Translations under genes and position numbers: made by a program | Assembly: GCA_026388275.1 (NCBI GenBank) | Contig: JAPLKB010000004.1 | Coordinates: forward strand, 1 to 55,162 | Length of the DNA: 55,162 bases | Source: Pseudomonadota bacterium | GTDB taxonomy: Bacteria; Desulfobacterota; Syntrophorhabdia; Syntrophorhabdales; Syntrophorhabdaceae | Reading direction: 5' to 3' | Shown here: positions 41,551 to 50,599 of the stretch, one piece after another | Layout: each line of letters starts with the position of its first letter | How positions within the stretch are numbered: position 1 is the stretch's first letter | The notes under the pieces: model-generated | Told to the model about the DNA's origin: nothing | Databases searched by the model: none | The model's input: the letters and a program-made list of their open reading frames with translations, nothing else

Positions 41551-42588
41551 TCAACTCCCTCTCCTTGCAAGTTTACTTGCAAAGATACTTATGAGTCCGC
41601 CAAGCATAATATATCCTATCAAAACTTCTGCGATTGTTACAATTGCCGCAGTCGATGTATTCGGAAAGATATCACCCCCGAGCGTAGTAAAGGTTACTAC
41701 GCTGTAATAAATCATGGTTATAAAATTAAACTCGAGTTTTGGATTATAAAAGTGGTTAGAGCCCATAAAAAAGAATATGAAGGCAAATAACATTATCAAT
41801 AGGGATGACCAGACGGCCCATCTGGTAATAGATCTTCCGCAATTTGAGAGTATCCACCAGACAAAACATAAGAAACTTCCAAAACCGGTTTCCGTGAGTT
41901 CCTCTAAATAATCCTGATCCTGAATAAAAGCTCTGAATCTCTGGCTTCCATAACAGGCAACATAGGCACCTCTGCACCGCATGGTAGTATCCAGCATTAT
42001 ATCGAATCTTCTTTTCCAAAGGGCTGTTGGATTTAATCTCGTTTCCTTTAACAGCCTTAATAGGATTTTTTTATCATATGCAGCAGAGGTGACATTTGCT
42101 CCTTCCAGATTTGCAGCCTTCAAGTTGGCACCCTTCAAGTTGGCGTCCACCAAATATGCATTTTTAAAGTTTGCATAGGCAAGCATGGCATTTTCGAGGT
42201 GTGTGTGAGACAAATCAGCATTCTGCAGGTATGCATCCTCTAATGATGCATTATGCAGGTTTGCGCCGCGGAGGTCCGCTCCCTTCATATTGGCAAAGAG
42301 AAGTACTGTCTGTTCCAGATGTGCAAAGGCAAAATGTGCCTTTTTAAGCTGTGCATGGGAAAGGTTGGCACCTTTCAGATTTGCATGCGTAAAATCTGCA
42401 TTTTCAAGTTGTGCAAAGGAGAGGTTGGCACCCTCAAGTCTGGCATGGGAAAAGTTTATATCTTTTAAGCTCGCTTTCTCTAAATCTATACCCCTAAGAT
42501 CAATCTGTTTGTCATGGTTCTGTTCTCTCCATTTATTCCATGCTTCAGCACCCTGAAGCAATATTGCTATTTGTTGTTTGTTTGTCAT
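41551..42588 (-). CDS. Pentapeptide-repeat protein fused to a two-helix potassium-channel-like domain
   Basis: About 345 residues. Residues 30-170 are tandem A(D/N)LxX repeats (GANLSFAQLENADFTHANLK) forming a right-handed quadrilateral beta-helix. The C-terminal part has one helix (SSLLIMLFAFIFFFMG), a pore loop YYSVVTFTTLGGDIFPN and a second helix (IVTIAEVLIGYIMLGGLISI), the ion_trans_2 layout. The selectivity filter reads TTLGGD instead of TVGYGD. The cytosolic repeat region may gate or anchor the channel. GGAG is eight bases before the ATG at 42588. Convergent with the kinase gene, 1 bp apart. Confidence 0.88.
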   Translation of the reverse strand: MTNKQQIAILLQGAEAWNKWREQNHDKQIDLRGIDLEKASLKDINFSHARLEGANLSFAQLENADFTHANLKGANLSHAQLKKAHFAFAHLEQTVLLFANMKGADLRGANLHNASLEDAYLQNADLSHTHLENAMLAYANFKNAYLVDANLKGANLKAANLEGANVTSAAYDKKILLRLLKETRLNPTALWKRRFDIMLDTTMRCRGAYVACYGSQRFRAFIQDQDYLEELTETGFGSFLCFVWWILSNCGRSITRWAVWSSLLIMLFAFIFFFMGSNHFYNPKLEFNFITMIYYSVVTFTTLGGDIFPNTSTAAIVTIAEVLIGYIMLGGLISIFASKLARRGS

Positions 42589-42810
42589 TATCATTTCTCC
42601 AAAAAATGGTTAATTTTATTTACGCTTAATAAATTTACAAAGCAAGTATAAAATTTGAGATTACATAATTTATAAATTTATTTGCAAAACAATTTCAACA
42701 GTTTACTTACGGCACGGTCTATAAAGATATCGATGTTTTTAACTATATTAATATTTATAAATATATCGTTATTATATTGAGAAAGCATGGAAAATAAAGG
42801 TAAAATTTAC

Positions 42811-42839
42811 TTGACAATAACTTTGTTTATTTTTAAATT
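42811..42839 (+). promoter_or_regulatory. Promoter of the aryl-CoA ligase gene
   Basis: TTGACA (42811-42816), 17-bp spacer, TAAATT (42834-42839), 56 bp before the ATG at 42895. The rest of the 306-bp gap is AT-rich with no gene. Confidence 0.6.
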
Positions 42840-42894
42840 ATTTTAATATAATAGAAACACTGTTTCACAATATGAAACTAAAGGGGTGGTAATT

Positions 42895-44205
42895 ATGAAT
42901 GAATTCTGGAACAAGTATACCGAAACGTTACCCAGAGAAAAGTTGGATGCTGTTGAATTCTCATATTTCAAAACCTTGTTTTCCTATGGCAAAGCCAACT
43001 CAAATCTCTACAAAGAAAAATTGAAGGGAATAGATGTCGAAGATATCAAAACATTTGAAGATATCAAAAAGGTACCCTTCACTTACAAAGAAGAACTGAG
43101 AAAATGGCAGGAAGATGTCGAACCCTTTCCGTATGGAGGACTTCTTGGTATTAATATCGAAGAAGTTTCCAGCTTCAGGCAGACAAGCGGAACAACCGGA
43201 AGGCCTGTCTATGTTCCTGAGAGCTACGAAAGTTGGCAGTGGAGGATTGAGTCATGGTGCCATATACTCTGGATGGCAGGATTCAGACCCTGGCACAGGG
43301 TTTTTCTACCCTTCGGATACAACGTATATGTAGCATTCTGGGAAGCACATTACGCTGCAGAAAAGATAGGATGTGAAGTTGTGCCTGGTGGAGCCCTTGA
43401 TACAAAAGGAAGGGTTAACAAAATCGTAGAGCTCAAAGCAAATGCACTGGCAGGTACTCCAACATATCTTCTCAATATTGCCCAGGAAGCCATATCAATG
43501 GGCATTGACCCGAAGTCGCTCGGGATTGAGAGGGCTATAGGCGCAGGCGAACCTCTTCCTGAAGCAACACGCTTACGGATTGAGGCAACATATGGCTGCA
43601 AGATGTTTGATCATATCGGCAGCACTGAAACATGCGGTTTTGCAAGTATGTGTAAAGAACAGAAAGGGCTTCATATAATAGAACCTTTTTTCCTTCTTGA
43701 AATGCTTGATCGCGAAACCCTCTCAAAAGAGGTGGAAGTGGGTGAGCAGGGCGTAATAGTTATTACCCCTCTTGGCAGAAGGTCTTTCCCTGTAATTCGT
43801 TTTAATACAAATGATGTGGCAATCAAAGGTCCCGACTCCTGTGGATGCGGGAGAACATCTAAAAAGCTGATGGAGATTGTCGGCAGGGTAGATGATATCA
43901 GCAAGATTCGTGGTGTACTTTTCTCACCGAAAACAGTTGAACAGTTTATCAGAGCGGATTTTCCGGAAATTATTGAATACGAACTTGTTGTTACTCGTGA
44001 AGACATCATGGACAATATTCTTCTGAGGATTGAAGTTGATCAATCCCTCAGCAAGGAAGCAGCCGAAGATGTGGCCAAGAGAGCAGGTGAAGCACATAAA
44101 ATCAAAACAAATCTATCATGCAAAGTGAAAGTTGAGCCTCCAGGAGCTTTGCCACGGTATGACCTCAAGGCAAAACGATACAAAGATATGAGAGGAGGAC
44201 ACTAA
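42895..44205 (+). CDS. Phenylacetate-CoA ligase family (PaaK-like) AMP-forming acyl-CoA ligase
   Basis: About 436 residues of the PaaK branch: SFRQTSGTTGRPVYVPESY (ATP-binding), the PaaK-type YGCKMFDHIGSTETCGFAS, then DSCGCGRTSKKLMEIVGRVD, and a C-terminal DLKAKRYKDMRGGH. The cysteine pair in CGCGR is common in this branch. It activates an aryl or short-chain acid with CoA. GGGGTGG precedes the ATG at 42895. The following gene starts within its stop codon (TAATG), and a GcdA-like carboxyltransferase gene lies 380 bp downstream. Confidence 0.88.
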   Translation: MNEFWNKYTETLPREKLDAVEFSYFKTLFSYGKANSNLYKEKLKGIDVEDIKTFEDIKKVPFTYKEELRKWQEDVEPFPYGGLLGINIEEVSSFRQTSGTTGRPVYVPESYESWQWRIESWCHILWMAGFRPWHRVFLPFGYNVYVAFWEAHYAAEKIGCEVVPGGALDTKGRVNKIVELKANALAGTPTYLLNIAQEAISMGIDPKSLGIERAIGAGEPLPEATRLRIEATYGCKMFDHIGSTETCGFASMCKEQKGLHIIEPFFLLEMLDRETLSKEVEVGEQGVIVITPLGRRSFPVIRFNTNDVAIKGPDSCGCGRTSKKLMEIVGRVDDISKIRGVLFSPKTVEQFIRADFPEIIEYELVVTREDIMDNILLRIEVDQSLSKEAAEDVAKRAGEAHKIKTNLSCKVKVEPPGALPRYDLKAKRYKDMRGGH

Positions 44206-44357
44206 TGGACGAGATCAGAAACGAAATAAAGAAGATTGAAGAGAGCGCTGAAAAGTTGAGAGTTCTGGCAGGCGACAACAATGCCATTGCTAAAAACGCA
44301 AGCATAATCCTGAAGTTTATATACATCCTGAAATTTATAACGCCTGCAACAGATTAG
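44205..44357 (+). CDS. 50-residue small protein translationally coupled to the ligase
   Basis: 50 codons, ATG in the ligase stop (TAATG), with GAGGAGG six bases upstream. It starts MDEIRNEIKKIEESAEKLRV and ends in a hydrophobic stretch (ASIILKFIYILKFITPATD): a charged amphipathic helix and then a short membrane-prone helix. A strong terminator-like hairpin follows 13 bp after the stop. No family recognised; the coupling suggests a partner subunit or membrane tether of the ligase, which is inference. Confidence 0.75.
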   Translation: MDEIRNEIKKIEESAEKLRVLAGDNNAIAKNASIILKFIYILKFITPATD

Positions 44358-44370
44358 TAAAATCATATAT

Positions 44371-44412
44371 GATTTTGATTGCCCCGCAAAAAACTGCGGG
44401 GCAATCAAAATC
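44371..44412 (+). terminator. Long hairpin ending the ligase unit
   Basis: GATTTTGATTGCCCCGCA (44371-44388) pairs with TGCGGGGCAATCAAAATC (44395-44412) without mismatch around a 6-base loop. The stem is 18 bp; the trailing sequence TTCTATC has only a weak T-run. Confidence 0.75.
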
Positions 44413-44513
44413 TTCTATCAATCATAAGGAAATGAAAAATATCACATGGCAAACTCATTATACGTATCAATTGATTATTGTTATTATAATTTCCGTGTTT
44501 TTTGTATTTTATC

Positions 44514-44543
44514 TTGACAAATACATGGTATTAAAAATATAAT
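44514..44543 (+). promoter_or_regulatory. Consensus promoter of the carboxyltransferase gene
   Basis: TTGACA (44514-44519), 18-bp spacer, TATAAT (44538-44543): both hexamers are exact consensus. The ATG is at 44589. Confidence 0.8.
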
Positions 44544-44588
44544 TGTGAAAATAATTACAAATATTCAAAAACCCACTGGAGGCAATAC

Positions 44589-46307
44589 ATGAGACCATAT
44601 TTTGAAAAAATGCAGGACTGGGGCAAGCCAGTTAAGGTCAATGCAGCAAATGCGGAACAGATCAAAAAAGTAGAACAGGAAATAGCGGCACTTGTTGAAG
44701 AGAAGATGAAAGCTGGTCTTCCAAAGGAAACATTGAATAAAAGAGGTGAATGGACAGTTCATCAGAGACTTGAGTATATTCTTGATCCCGGTACATGGGC
44801 ACCTCTCCATATGTTGTATGATCCCATGGATGAAGAATCCGGAACAACAGGCGTAGTTGATGGTCTTGGAAGAATTAACGGAAGATGGTGTGTCATTATA
44901 GGTTTTGACAACAAAGTCATGGCTGGTGCATGGATTGCCGGTCAGGCTGACAACATACTCAGAGTAACGGATATTGCAAAAAGGCTTCATTGCCCTCTCG
45001 TATGGCTTGTCAACTGCAGCGGCGTTAAACTCACTGAGCAGGAAAAAGTCTATGCCAACAGGCGCGGTAACGGTACAACATTTTTCAGACATGCAGAACT
45101 CAATAAACTCGGTATCCCTGTCCTTGCTGTCATTTATGGAACCAACCCGGCAGGCGGCGGTTATCAGGGTATTTCTCCTACTTTGCTTCTTGCCCATAAA
45201 GACTGCAACATCGCAGTAGGCGGTGCAGGCATCGTCAGCGGTATGGCCCCTAAAGGATATTTTGATGAGGCAATGGCCGAGCAGTTAATTGAAGCAACAA
45301 GAAAATTTAAATCAATACCGCCCGGTAGGGTTGAGATTCACTATGATCATACAGGATTTTTCAGAGAAGTACATCCAACCGAAGAAAGTCTTCTTGACTC
45401 TCTCAAATCATGGGTAGTGAAACTTCCCGCCTACGACGCAAGTTTCTTCAGGGTAGCAGCACCGGCAGAACCAAAATTCCCGGCAGAAGATTTATATAGC
45501 ATATTAGCGTTTAATCAGAAGATGGTCTATGACGCAGAACAGTTCATGGCAAGGCTGGTTGATGGAAGCGAACATATGGAATTTAGACCTGATTTTGGTT
45601 TTGAGCTTTACACAGGCCTTGTGAAAATAGATGGATTCCTTATCGGTATTGTAGCAAACAGACAGGGTATGTTGCCGAAGGGCTATCCTAAGTATGCACC
45701 ATATCCCGGCATAGGCGGCAAGTTTTACCGCGAAGGACTTATCAAAATTAATGAGTTTGTTACTCTCTGTGGCAGAGACAGAATCCCCATGGTATGGCTC
45801 CAGGATACATCGGGAATTGACGTTGGAGATATCGCTGAAAAAGCAGAGCTCCTCGGTCTTGGTCAGGCTCTTATTTATTCTATCGAACAGAGCGGTCTTC
45901 CTATGATGACAGTTATATTAAGAAAAGGCACAGCAGCAGCTCACTATATCATGGCAGGTCCTCAGGCCAACAATAACAACGCTTTTACGCTCGGCGTTGC
46001 AACAACAGAGATCTATGTTATGCACGGTGAAACTGCAGCGGCTGCAAGCTTTGCAAGAAGGCTTGTGAAAGAAAAAGATGCAGGCAAACCTCTTGCACCG
46101 GTAATTGAATCAATGAATAAAACCGTACAGGAGTATGTTGATAAGTCAAGGCCGTCCTACTGTGCAAAAACAGGTATGGTTGACGAAGTAGTAGCACTGC
46201 CTGCATTGAGAACCTATCTTGTTGCATTTGCAAATTGCTGCTATCAGAATCCGGAATCTATTACACCACAGCACCAGATGATTTTACCAAGAATTATCAA
46301 AGGTTAA
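44589..46307 (+). CDS. gcdA: Glutaconyl-CoA decarboxylase alpha-subunit-like acyl-CoA carboxyltransferase
   Basis: 572 residues, the GcdA length, with both crotonase-like carboxyltransferase halves. N-half motifs: TTGVVDGLGRINGRWCVIIG, QADNILRVTDIAKRLHCPL and NPAGGGYQGISPTLLL. C-half motifs: GIVANRQGMLPKGYP, PMVWLQDTSGIDVGD and KGTAAAHYIMAGPQANNNN. In the decarboxylase this subunit moves the carboxylate from glutaconyl-CoA to biotin and yields crotonyl-CoA, the step after ring cleavage in anaerobic benzoate breakdown. Biotin-carrier and membrane pump subunits are absent here, so the native reaction may differ. GGAGG lies six bases before the ATG. Confidence 0.9.
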   Translation: MRPYFEKMQDWGKPVKVNAANAEQIKKVEQEIAALVEEKMKAGLPKETLNKRGEWTVHQRLEYILDPGTWAPLHMLYDPMDEESGTTGVVDGLGRINGRWCVIIGFDNKVMAGAWIAGQADNILRVTDIAKRLHCPLVWLVNCSGVKLTEQEKVYANRRGNGTTFFRHAELNKLGIPVLAVIYGTNPAGGGYQGISPTLLLAHKDCNIAVGGAGIVSGMAPKGYFDEAMAEQLIEATRKFKSIPPGRVEIHYDHTGFFREVHPTEESLLDSLKSWVVKLPAYDASFFRVAAPAEPKFPAEDLYSILAFNQKMVYDAEQFMARLVDGSEHMEFRPDFGFELYTGLVKIDGFLIGIVANRQGMLPKGYPKYAPYPGIGGKFYREGLIKINEFVTLCGRDRIPMVWLQDTSGIDVGDIAEKAELLGLGQALIYSIEQSGLPMMTVILRKGTAAAHYIMAGPQANNNNAFTLGVATTEIYVMHGETAAAASFARRLVKEKDAGKPLAPVIESMNKTVQEYVDKSRPSYCAKTGMVDEVVALPALRTYLVAFANCCYQNPESITPQHQMILPRIIKG

Positions 46308-46324
46308 ATCTTAACAATTTAAAT

Positions 46325-46362
46325 AAAAAACAGGGTGGATTTTTTATCCACCCTGTTTTTTT
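46325..46362 (+). terminator. Intrinsic terminator after the carboxyltransferase gene
   Basis: AAAAAACAGGGTGGAT and ATCCACCCTGTTTTTT pair around a five-T loop, followed by a T-run; the A-run on the 5' side makes it effective on both strands. Confidence 0.93.
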
Positions 46363-46382
46363 ATGAGCCAGTCAACCATTGT

Positions 46383-46423
46383 TGTCATACATGTTGACAG
46401 GCGCAGGCTGTTAGTGCTATAAA
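46383..46423 (+). promoter_or_regulatory. Promoter of bioFA with an overlapping inverted repeat
   Basis: TTGACA (46394-46399), 18-bp spacer, TATAAA (46418-46423). TGTCA-TACATGT-TGACA (46383-46399) is an inverted repeat that overlaps the -35 box, so it may be an operator. It does not match the BirA consensus (TTGTAAACC N15 GGTTTACAA). The start would leave a leader of about 240 bases before bioF. Confidence 0.55.
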
Positions 46424-46656
46424 CTTTTTCGATTATATATTATTTTTTTGGCGGAAACAGACATTGCCGCATTTGAATCAGGTTATAAAACTATTAAATG
46501 AGCCTTTTGCAAATGTATTTAAAGTCGTTTTTCTGTGCAGGCAAGAATCCGGGACGTGTTTAAAATCACAAGGTGTTGCTTTGCGAGTGGAGATTTCTTC
46601 TTCTGCCGGAATAATATAAAAGGACAATAAATACAAAATTTTGCAGGAAGCTCGAA

Positions 46657-46680
46657 ATGCAGGTACTATACAATGCGTAA
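46657..46680 (+). CDS. Seven-codon leader ORF overlapping the bioF start
   Basis: ATG CAG GTA CTA TAC AAT GCG TAA, preceded by AGGA at eight-base spacing. Its last two sense codons cover the bioF ATG (46673) in another frame. It could couple or modulate bioF translation. Too short for composition evidence, so confidence is low. Confidence 0.3.
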   Translation: MQVLYNA

Positions 46681-47842
46681 AAGAATCTATGAAATACTGG
46701 AATATTTTAAAGAAACAGGCAATTACAGGTCATTAAAATATGTAAAGCCCATCTCTGCCGTAAAGATACTTTACAATTCAAAGGAGTATCTCAACTTATG
46801 CTCAAATAGTTATCTTTCTTTACATGTTCACCCTGATGTCGTTGATGCTGCCAGAGATGCTATTGATAAATACGGCGCCGGTATATGTTCCTCCCGGAGT
46901 GTATCAGGCAGTATCGATCTGTGTAAGACGCTTGAACATGAAATTGCGGAATATAAAGGTTATGAAAGCGGACTTATTTTTTCAAACGGGTATATGGCTA
47001 ACATCGGGATAGTCTCTACAATCACACAGGAGGGGGATGTAATCTTCACAGATGAACTGAACCATTCAAGCCTTATAGACAGTACCCGGCTCTCCCGTGC
47101 AAAAAAAGTAATATACAAGCATAGCGATGCAAATGATCTTGAAAAAAAACTAAAAAAGGACAGGGCCCGTGGTAAAAAATTTATTCTTACAGAATCTGTT
47201 TTCAGCATGGACGGCGATATTGCCCCCCTGAAGGATTTGTATCAGCTTAAGGAAAAGTATGGGGCACACATGATGCTGGACGATGCACATGGAACAGGTA
47301 TTTTTGGCGAAAAGGGTACCGGCGTCGAAGAATCATTCGGTTTATCCGGAAAAATGGATACACATATGGCAACCTTCGGCAAAGCGCTTGGTTCATTCGG
47401 TGCTTTTGCATTAGCAGATCCAATAGTAATAGAATTTCTTATAAATAGAGCCCGGACATTTATGTATACGACGGCATTGCCTATGTCATCCCTGGCTGCA
47501 TCACTTGCAGCTTTAAGGCTTATTGAAAATAACACATCTTTTAAGGATGAATTATGGCAAAACATCGAATATGTAAGAACAAATCTCCTCAAGGCCGGTT
47601 TTGATTTAAAAAACAGTACAGGCCCTATTGTACCAATAGTTGTCGGAGAGGATAAAAAAACAGTGAAAATGCAGGACATTCTTTTGAAAAAGGGGCTCTT
47701 TCTGCAGGCCATACGTCCGCCTACCATACCGGAGGGGGCATCCAGGCTCAGGTTAACTATTGTGAGAGGCTTTACGAAGGAAGATATGGATTATGCCATA
47801 GAGACACTTATTGATGCCGGGAAAAAGATGGGGCTTATATAA
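46673..47842 (+). CDS. bioF: 8-amino-7-oxononanoate synthase (KAPA synthase, BioF/Kbl family)
   Basis: 389 residues, PLP-dependent alpha-oxoamine synthase: GAGICSSRSVSGS, DELNHSSLIDSTRLS, ESVFSMDGDIAPL, LDDAHGTGIFGEKG and the PLP lysine in ATFGKALGSFGAFAL. BioF condenses pimeloyl-ACP or pimeloyl-CoA with alanine; Kbl-type relatives use glycine. The adjacent bioA makes BioF the better call. It lies 67 bp before bioA. Confidence 0.87.
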   Translation: MRKRIYEILEYFKETGNYRSLKYVKPISAVKILYNSKEYLNLCSNSYLSLHVHPDVVDAARDAIDKYGAGICSSRSVSGSIDLCKTLEHEIAEYKGYESGLIFSNGYMANIGIVSTITQEGDVIFTDELNHSSLIDSTRLSRAKKVIYKHSDANDLEKKLKKDRARGKKFILTESVFSMDGDIAPLKDLYQLKEKYGAHMMLDDAHGTGIFGEKGTGVEESFGLSGKMDTHMATFGKALGSFGAFALADPIVIEFLINRARTFMYTTALPMSSLAASLAALRLIENNTSFKDELWQNIEYVRTNLLKAGFDLKNSTGPIVPIVVGEDKKTVKMQDILLKKGLFLQAIRPPTIPEGASRLRLTIVRGFTKEDMDYAIETLIDAGKKMGLI

Positions 47843-47909
47843 AAGTAGCGATGCGTTTAGTTAAACCAGGATTTTACTCTTGACCCCTGCAATTTTTAAT
47901 GGAGGAATC

Positions 47910-49262
47910 GTGTACGACAAAGAAAAACTGACTGAGTGGGACAAAACATACATCTGGCATCCTTTTACTCAGATGAAAGACTATATGGATATGCATCCGC
48001 TGGTAATAGAGAAGGGTGAAGGGTGCTACCTTGTTGACATTGATGGTAAAAGATACATTGATGGAATATCCTCTCTATGGGTAATTATCCATGGCCATGG
48101 GAAAAAGGAGTTGGTAGAAGCAATTAAAAAACAGGCAGAGGCCCTATGCCATTCAACCTTGCTCGGTATTGCCAATGTTCCATCCGTTGTTCTTGCTAAA
48201 ATGCTTATTGATATTTCTCCAAAAAGCCTGTCTAAAGTTTTTTACTCAGATAATGGTTCAACATCTGTTGAGATTGCCCTTAAGATGGCTTACCAGTACT
48301 GGCAGCAAAAGGGAGAAAAAAAGAGAAAACGTTTCATATCCTTTACAAACGGATATCACGGCGATACGATCGGCGCTGTAAGTGTAGGCGGCATTGATCT
48401 TTTTCACAAAGTCTACGGACCGTTGCTTTTCAAAACTTACAAGTCTCCCGCACCCTATTGTTACAGATGTCCTTTAAAGCTTGAAAAAGAATCGTGCGGC
48501 ATGGCTTGTATTCAACAGTTTGAAGAAGTTGTCAGAAAACACAGAGATGAAGTTTGCGCTGTAATCATCGAGCCTGTTGTCCAGGGAGCTGCCGGTATTA
48601 TCGTCCAACCCGAAGGTTTTCTCTCTGCAATATATAAAATAGCCAAAGACAACGGGCTGTTGTTCATTGCTGATGAAGTAGCTACCGGTTTTGGTAGAAC
48701 CGGCACAATGTTTGCCTGTGAAAAAGAAGGAGTTGAACCTGATTTTCTGTGTCTTGCTAAAGGCGTTACCGGCGGTTACCTCCCGCTTGCTGCAACTCTG
48801 GCAACTGATGAGATTTTCAAAGGCTTTCTCGGTCAATTCGAGGATTTCAAAACATTCTTCCATGGACATACATACACAGGGAATCCTGTCGCATGCAGCG
48901 TAGCAATAGAAAATCTTAACCTTTACAAAAAAGAGAGCACACTGGAAAACCTGCAAACAAAGATAGCTCTGCTAACCAGGGAATTACAGAAGTTTAACGG
49001 GCTCTCTCACGTCGGGGAGATACGTCAGGCAGGTTTTATGGTAGGCATAGAACTTGTAAAAAGCAAAAAGACAAAACATCCTTATCAGCCGAAAGAAAAA
49101 ATTGGCCAACAGGTAATCATGGAAGCAAGAAAAAGAGGCGTCATCATTCGCCCCCTCGGCGATGTAATCGTTCTTATGCCGCCTCTTGCCATAGAGGAAA
49201 GTACACTTCAGGAACTTGTAAATGTAACCTACGAGAGCATAAAGGCTGTAACGGGCACATAA
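47910..49262 (+). CDS. bioA: Adenosylmethionine-8-amino-7-oxononanoate aminotransferase
   Basis: About 450 residues starting at the GTG at 47910, with GGAGG at five-base spacing (an upstream in-frame TTG at 47880 lacks one). The opening WDKTYIWHPFTQMKDY is the BioA hallmark, followed by GYHGDTIGAVSVGG, FIADEVATGFGRTGTMFACE and the PLP lysine in CLAKGVTGGYLPLAATLA. It transaminates KAPA to DAPA using SAM (or lysine in some lineages). bioB, bioD and bioW/bioC/bioH are not in the window. Confidence 0.93.
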   Translation: MYDKEKLTEWDKTYIWHPFTQMKDYMDMHPLVIEKGEGCYLVDIDGKRYIDGISSLWVIIHGHGKKELVEAIKKQAEALCHSTLLGIANVPSVVLAKMLIDISPKSLSKVFYSDNGSTSVEIALKMAYQYWQQKGEKKRKRFISFTNGYHGDTIGAVSVGGIDLFHKVYGPLLFKTYKSPAPYCYRCPLKLEKESCGMACIQQFEEVVRKHRDEVCAVIIEPVVQGAAGIIVQPEGFLSAIYKIAKDNGLLFIADEVATGFGRTGTMFACEKEGVEPDFLCLAKGVTGGYLPLAATLATDEIFKGFLGQFEDFKTFFHGHTYTGNPVACSVAIENLNLYKKESTLENLQTKIALLTRELQKFNGLSHVGEIRQAGFMVGIELVKSKKTKHPYQPKEKIGQQVIMEARKRGVIIRPLGDVIVLMPPLAIEESTLQELVNVTYESIKAVTGT

Positions 49263-49309
49263 TTCCAATATATTCTTATGGAAAGCCACCGGCGTTAGCC
49301 GATGGCGAA

Positions 49310-50365
49310 TCAGTTCCCTGCCCTGATATTGAGTATATCCCCGTCCTGCACAATGTAGGTTTTGCCTTCAAGCCGCCAGACACCGGCTTTTTTGCATCCT
49401 GCAAAACCGTTGTAGCGCATGAAGTCGTCATAGGAAACCGTCTCTGCACGTATAAATTTCTGTGAAAGATCAGTGTGAATCGCCCCGGCAGCCTCCTGGG
49501 CATTCATCCCGTTTTTAATCGGCCAGGCACGGCATTCATCATCTCCAACAGTCAAGAATGAGATAAGGCCGAGCGTTTCAAAGGCAAGCCGTATAATGCG
49601 TCCGGCCACTGATTCTTTAATACCGTATTCTTCCATAAAAACAGCTTTTTCCTCAGGCTCCATAAGCGCAAATTCGGCTTCGAGTTTAGCGCAGGCAGTT
49701 ATTATCGGGATATGGGATGGAATAATTTTTCTGATGTCGTCAATCGCGGATTCGGAGGCAGCCAGCTTCTCTTCATCACAGTTTAAAACAGCCATCATGG
49801 GTTTTTGAGAGAGAAACTGAAAACCCCTTAGTTCTTTTCCGTGTTCTTTAAGGGATTCGAGGGTGGCAAGGGGTTTGTCGGTGTTCAAATGGTCGAGACA
49901 TTCGACAAGCAGGGCCTCTTCCTGGGCAAGAGCATTGCTTTCCTTTTTGCCCTGCTGCTTGCGCATCCTCTCCAGACGTGTTTCAATCTGCAGAATGTCT
50001 GCAAAGATGAACTCATTAAAGATCGTATAGAATTCACCTGAGATATCTACTGGATTCCCGTTGTCAAAGTTGCGCAGAACAAGTATGAATGCGTCGCTGT
50101 TGCGCATTTCCCGTAGGGTTTTAGCACTTATTGTTTCACTTCTTACGTTGCCTTCTTCAATTGCTACAGTATCGGATAATGCTATTCGTGCGTATATCGT
50201 CTTTTTAGGTTTAAAAATTTCCGTCAATTTATCAACGCGCTCGTCAGGGACGTCGATCACCGCGACAGCATCCGAGTTGGGCTTGCTTTCTGAGGCTATG
50301 CCGCTTAGTGCCTGAAAGAGCGTTGTTTTACCGCATCCTGTACTGCCTATGACTGAAATATTCAT
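49310..50365 (-). CDS. ychF: YchF/OBG-family P-loop NTPase
   Basis: 351 residues. The P-loop GSTGCGKTTLFQAL is present, with DVPDERVDKLTEIFKPKK as the switch region and LNCDEEKL in place of the guanine-specifying NKxD, which in YchF favours ATP. The C-terminal DUF933/TGS-like domain ends VQDGDILNIRAGN. It probably binds ribosomes as other YchF proteins do. The P-loop differs from the usual GLPNVGKSTLF, so it may be a diverged subfamily. AGGAG precedes the ATG. Convergent with bioA. Confidence 0.82.
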   Translation of the reverse strand: MNISVIGSTGCGKTTLFQALSGIASESKPNSDAVAVIDVPDERVDKLTEIFKPKKTIYARIALSDTVAIEEGNVRSETISAKTLREMRNSDAFILVLRNFDNGNPVDISGEFYTIFNEFIFADILQIETRLERMRKQQGKKESNALAQEEALLVECLDHLNTDKPLATLESLKEHGKELRGFQFLSQKPMMAVLNCDEEKLAASESAIDDIRKIIPSHIPIITACAKLEAEFALMEPEEKAVFMEEYGIKESVAGRIIRLAFETLGLISFLTVGDDECRAWPIKNGMNAQEAAGAIHTDLSQKFIRAETVSYDDFMRYNGFAGCKKAGVWRLEGKTYIVQDGDILNIRAGN

Positions 50366-50599
50366 CTTCTCCTCTCATTGCCAACCGGAACGGGCATTGA
50401 TGCCGGTGTGAGATTTGTTGCTTGGCTTTTTTTATTTACAACCGATATTATACCTGAATAAGGCATGCATGACAAGGATTTGTACTCCGGGGATTTCCTT
50501 CAGGGATTTTACCAAATTGTACTGCCGAATGATTTTGCTGAATATCCTACACAAAGATACGTACTTATCCTACATACAATATAAATATTTTGTAACAAT

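Noticed and set aside
44565-45197. A 210-codon minus-strand open frame
   Set aside because: Antisense to the carboxyltransferase gene, with no ribosome-binding site or family match.
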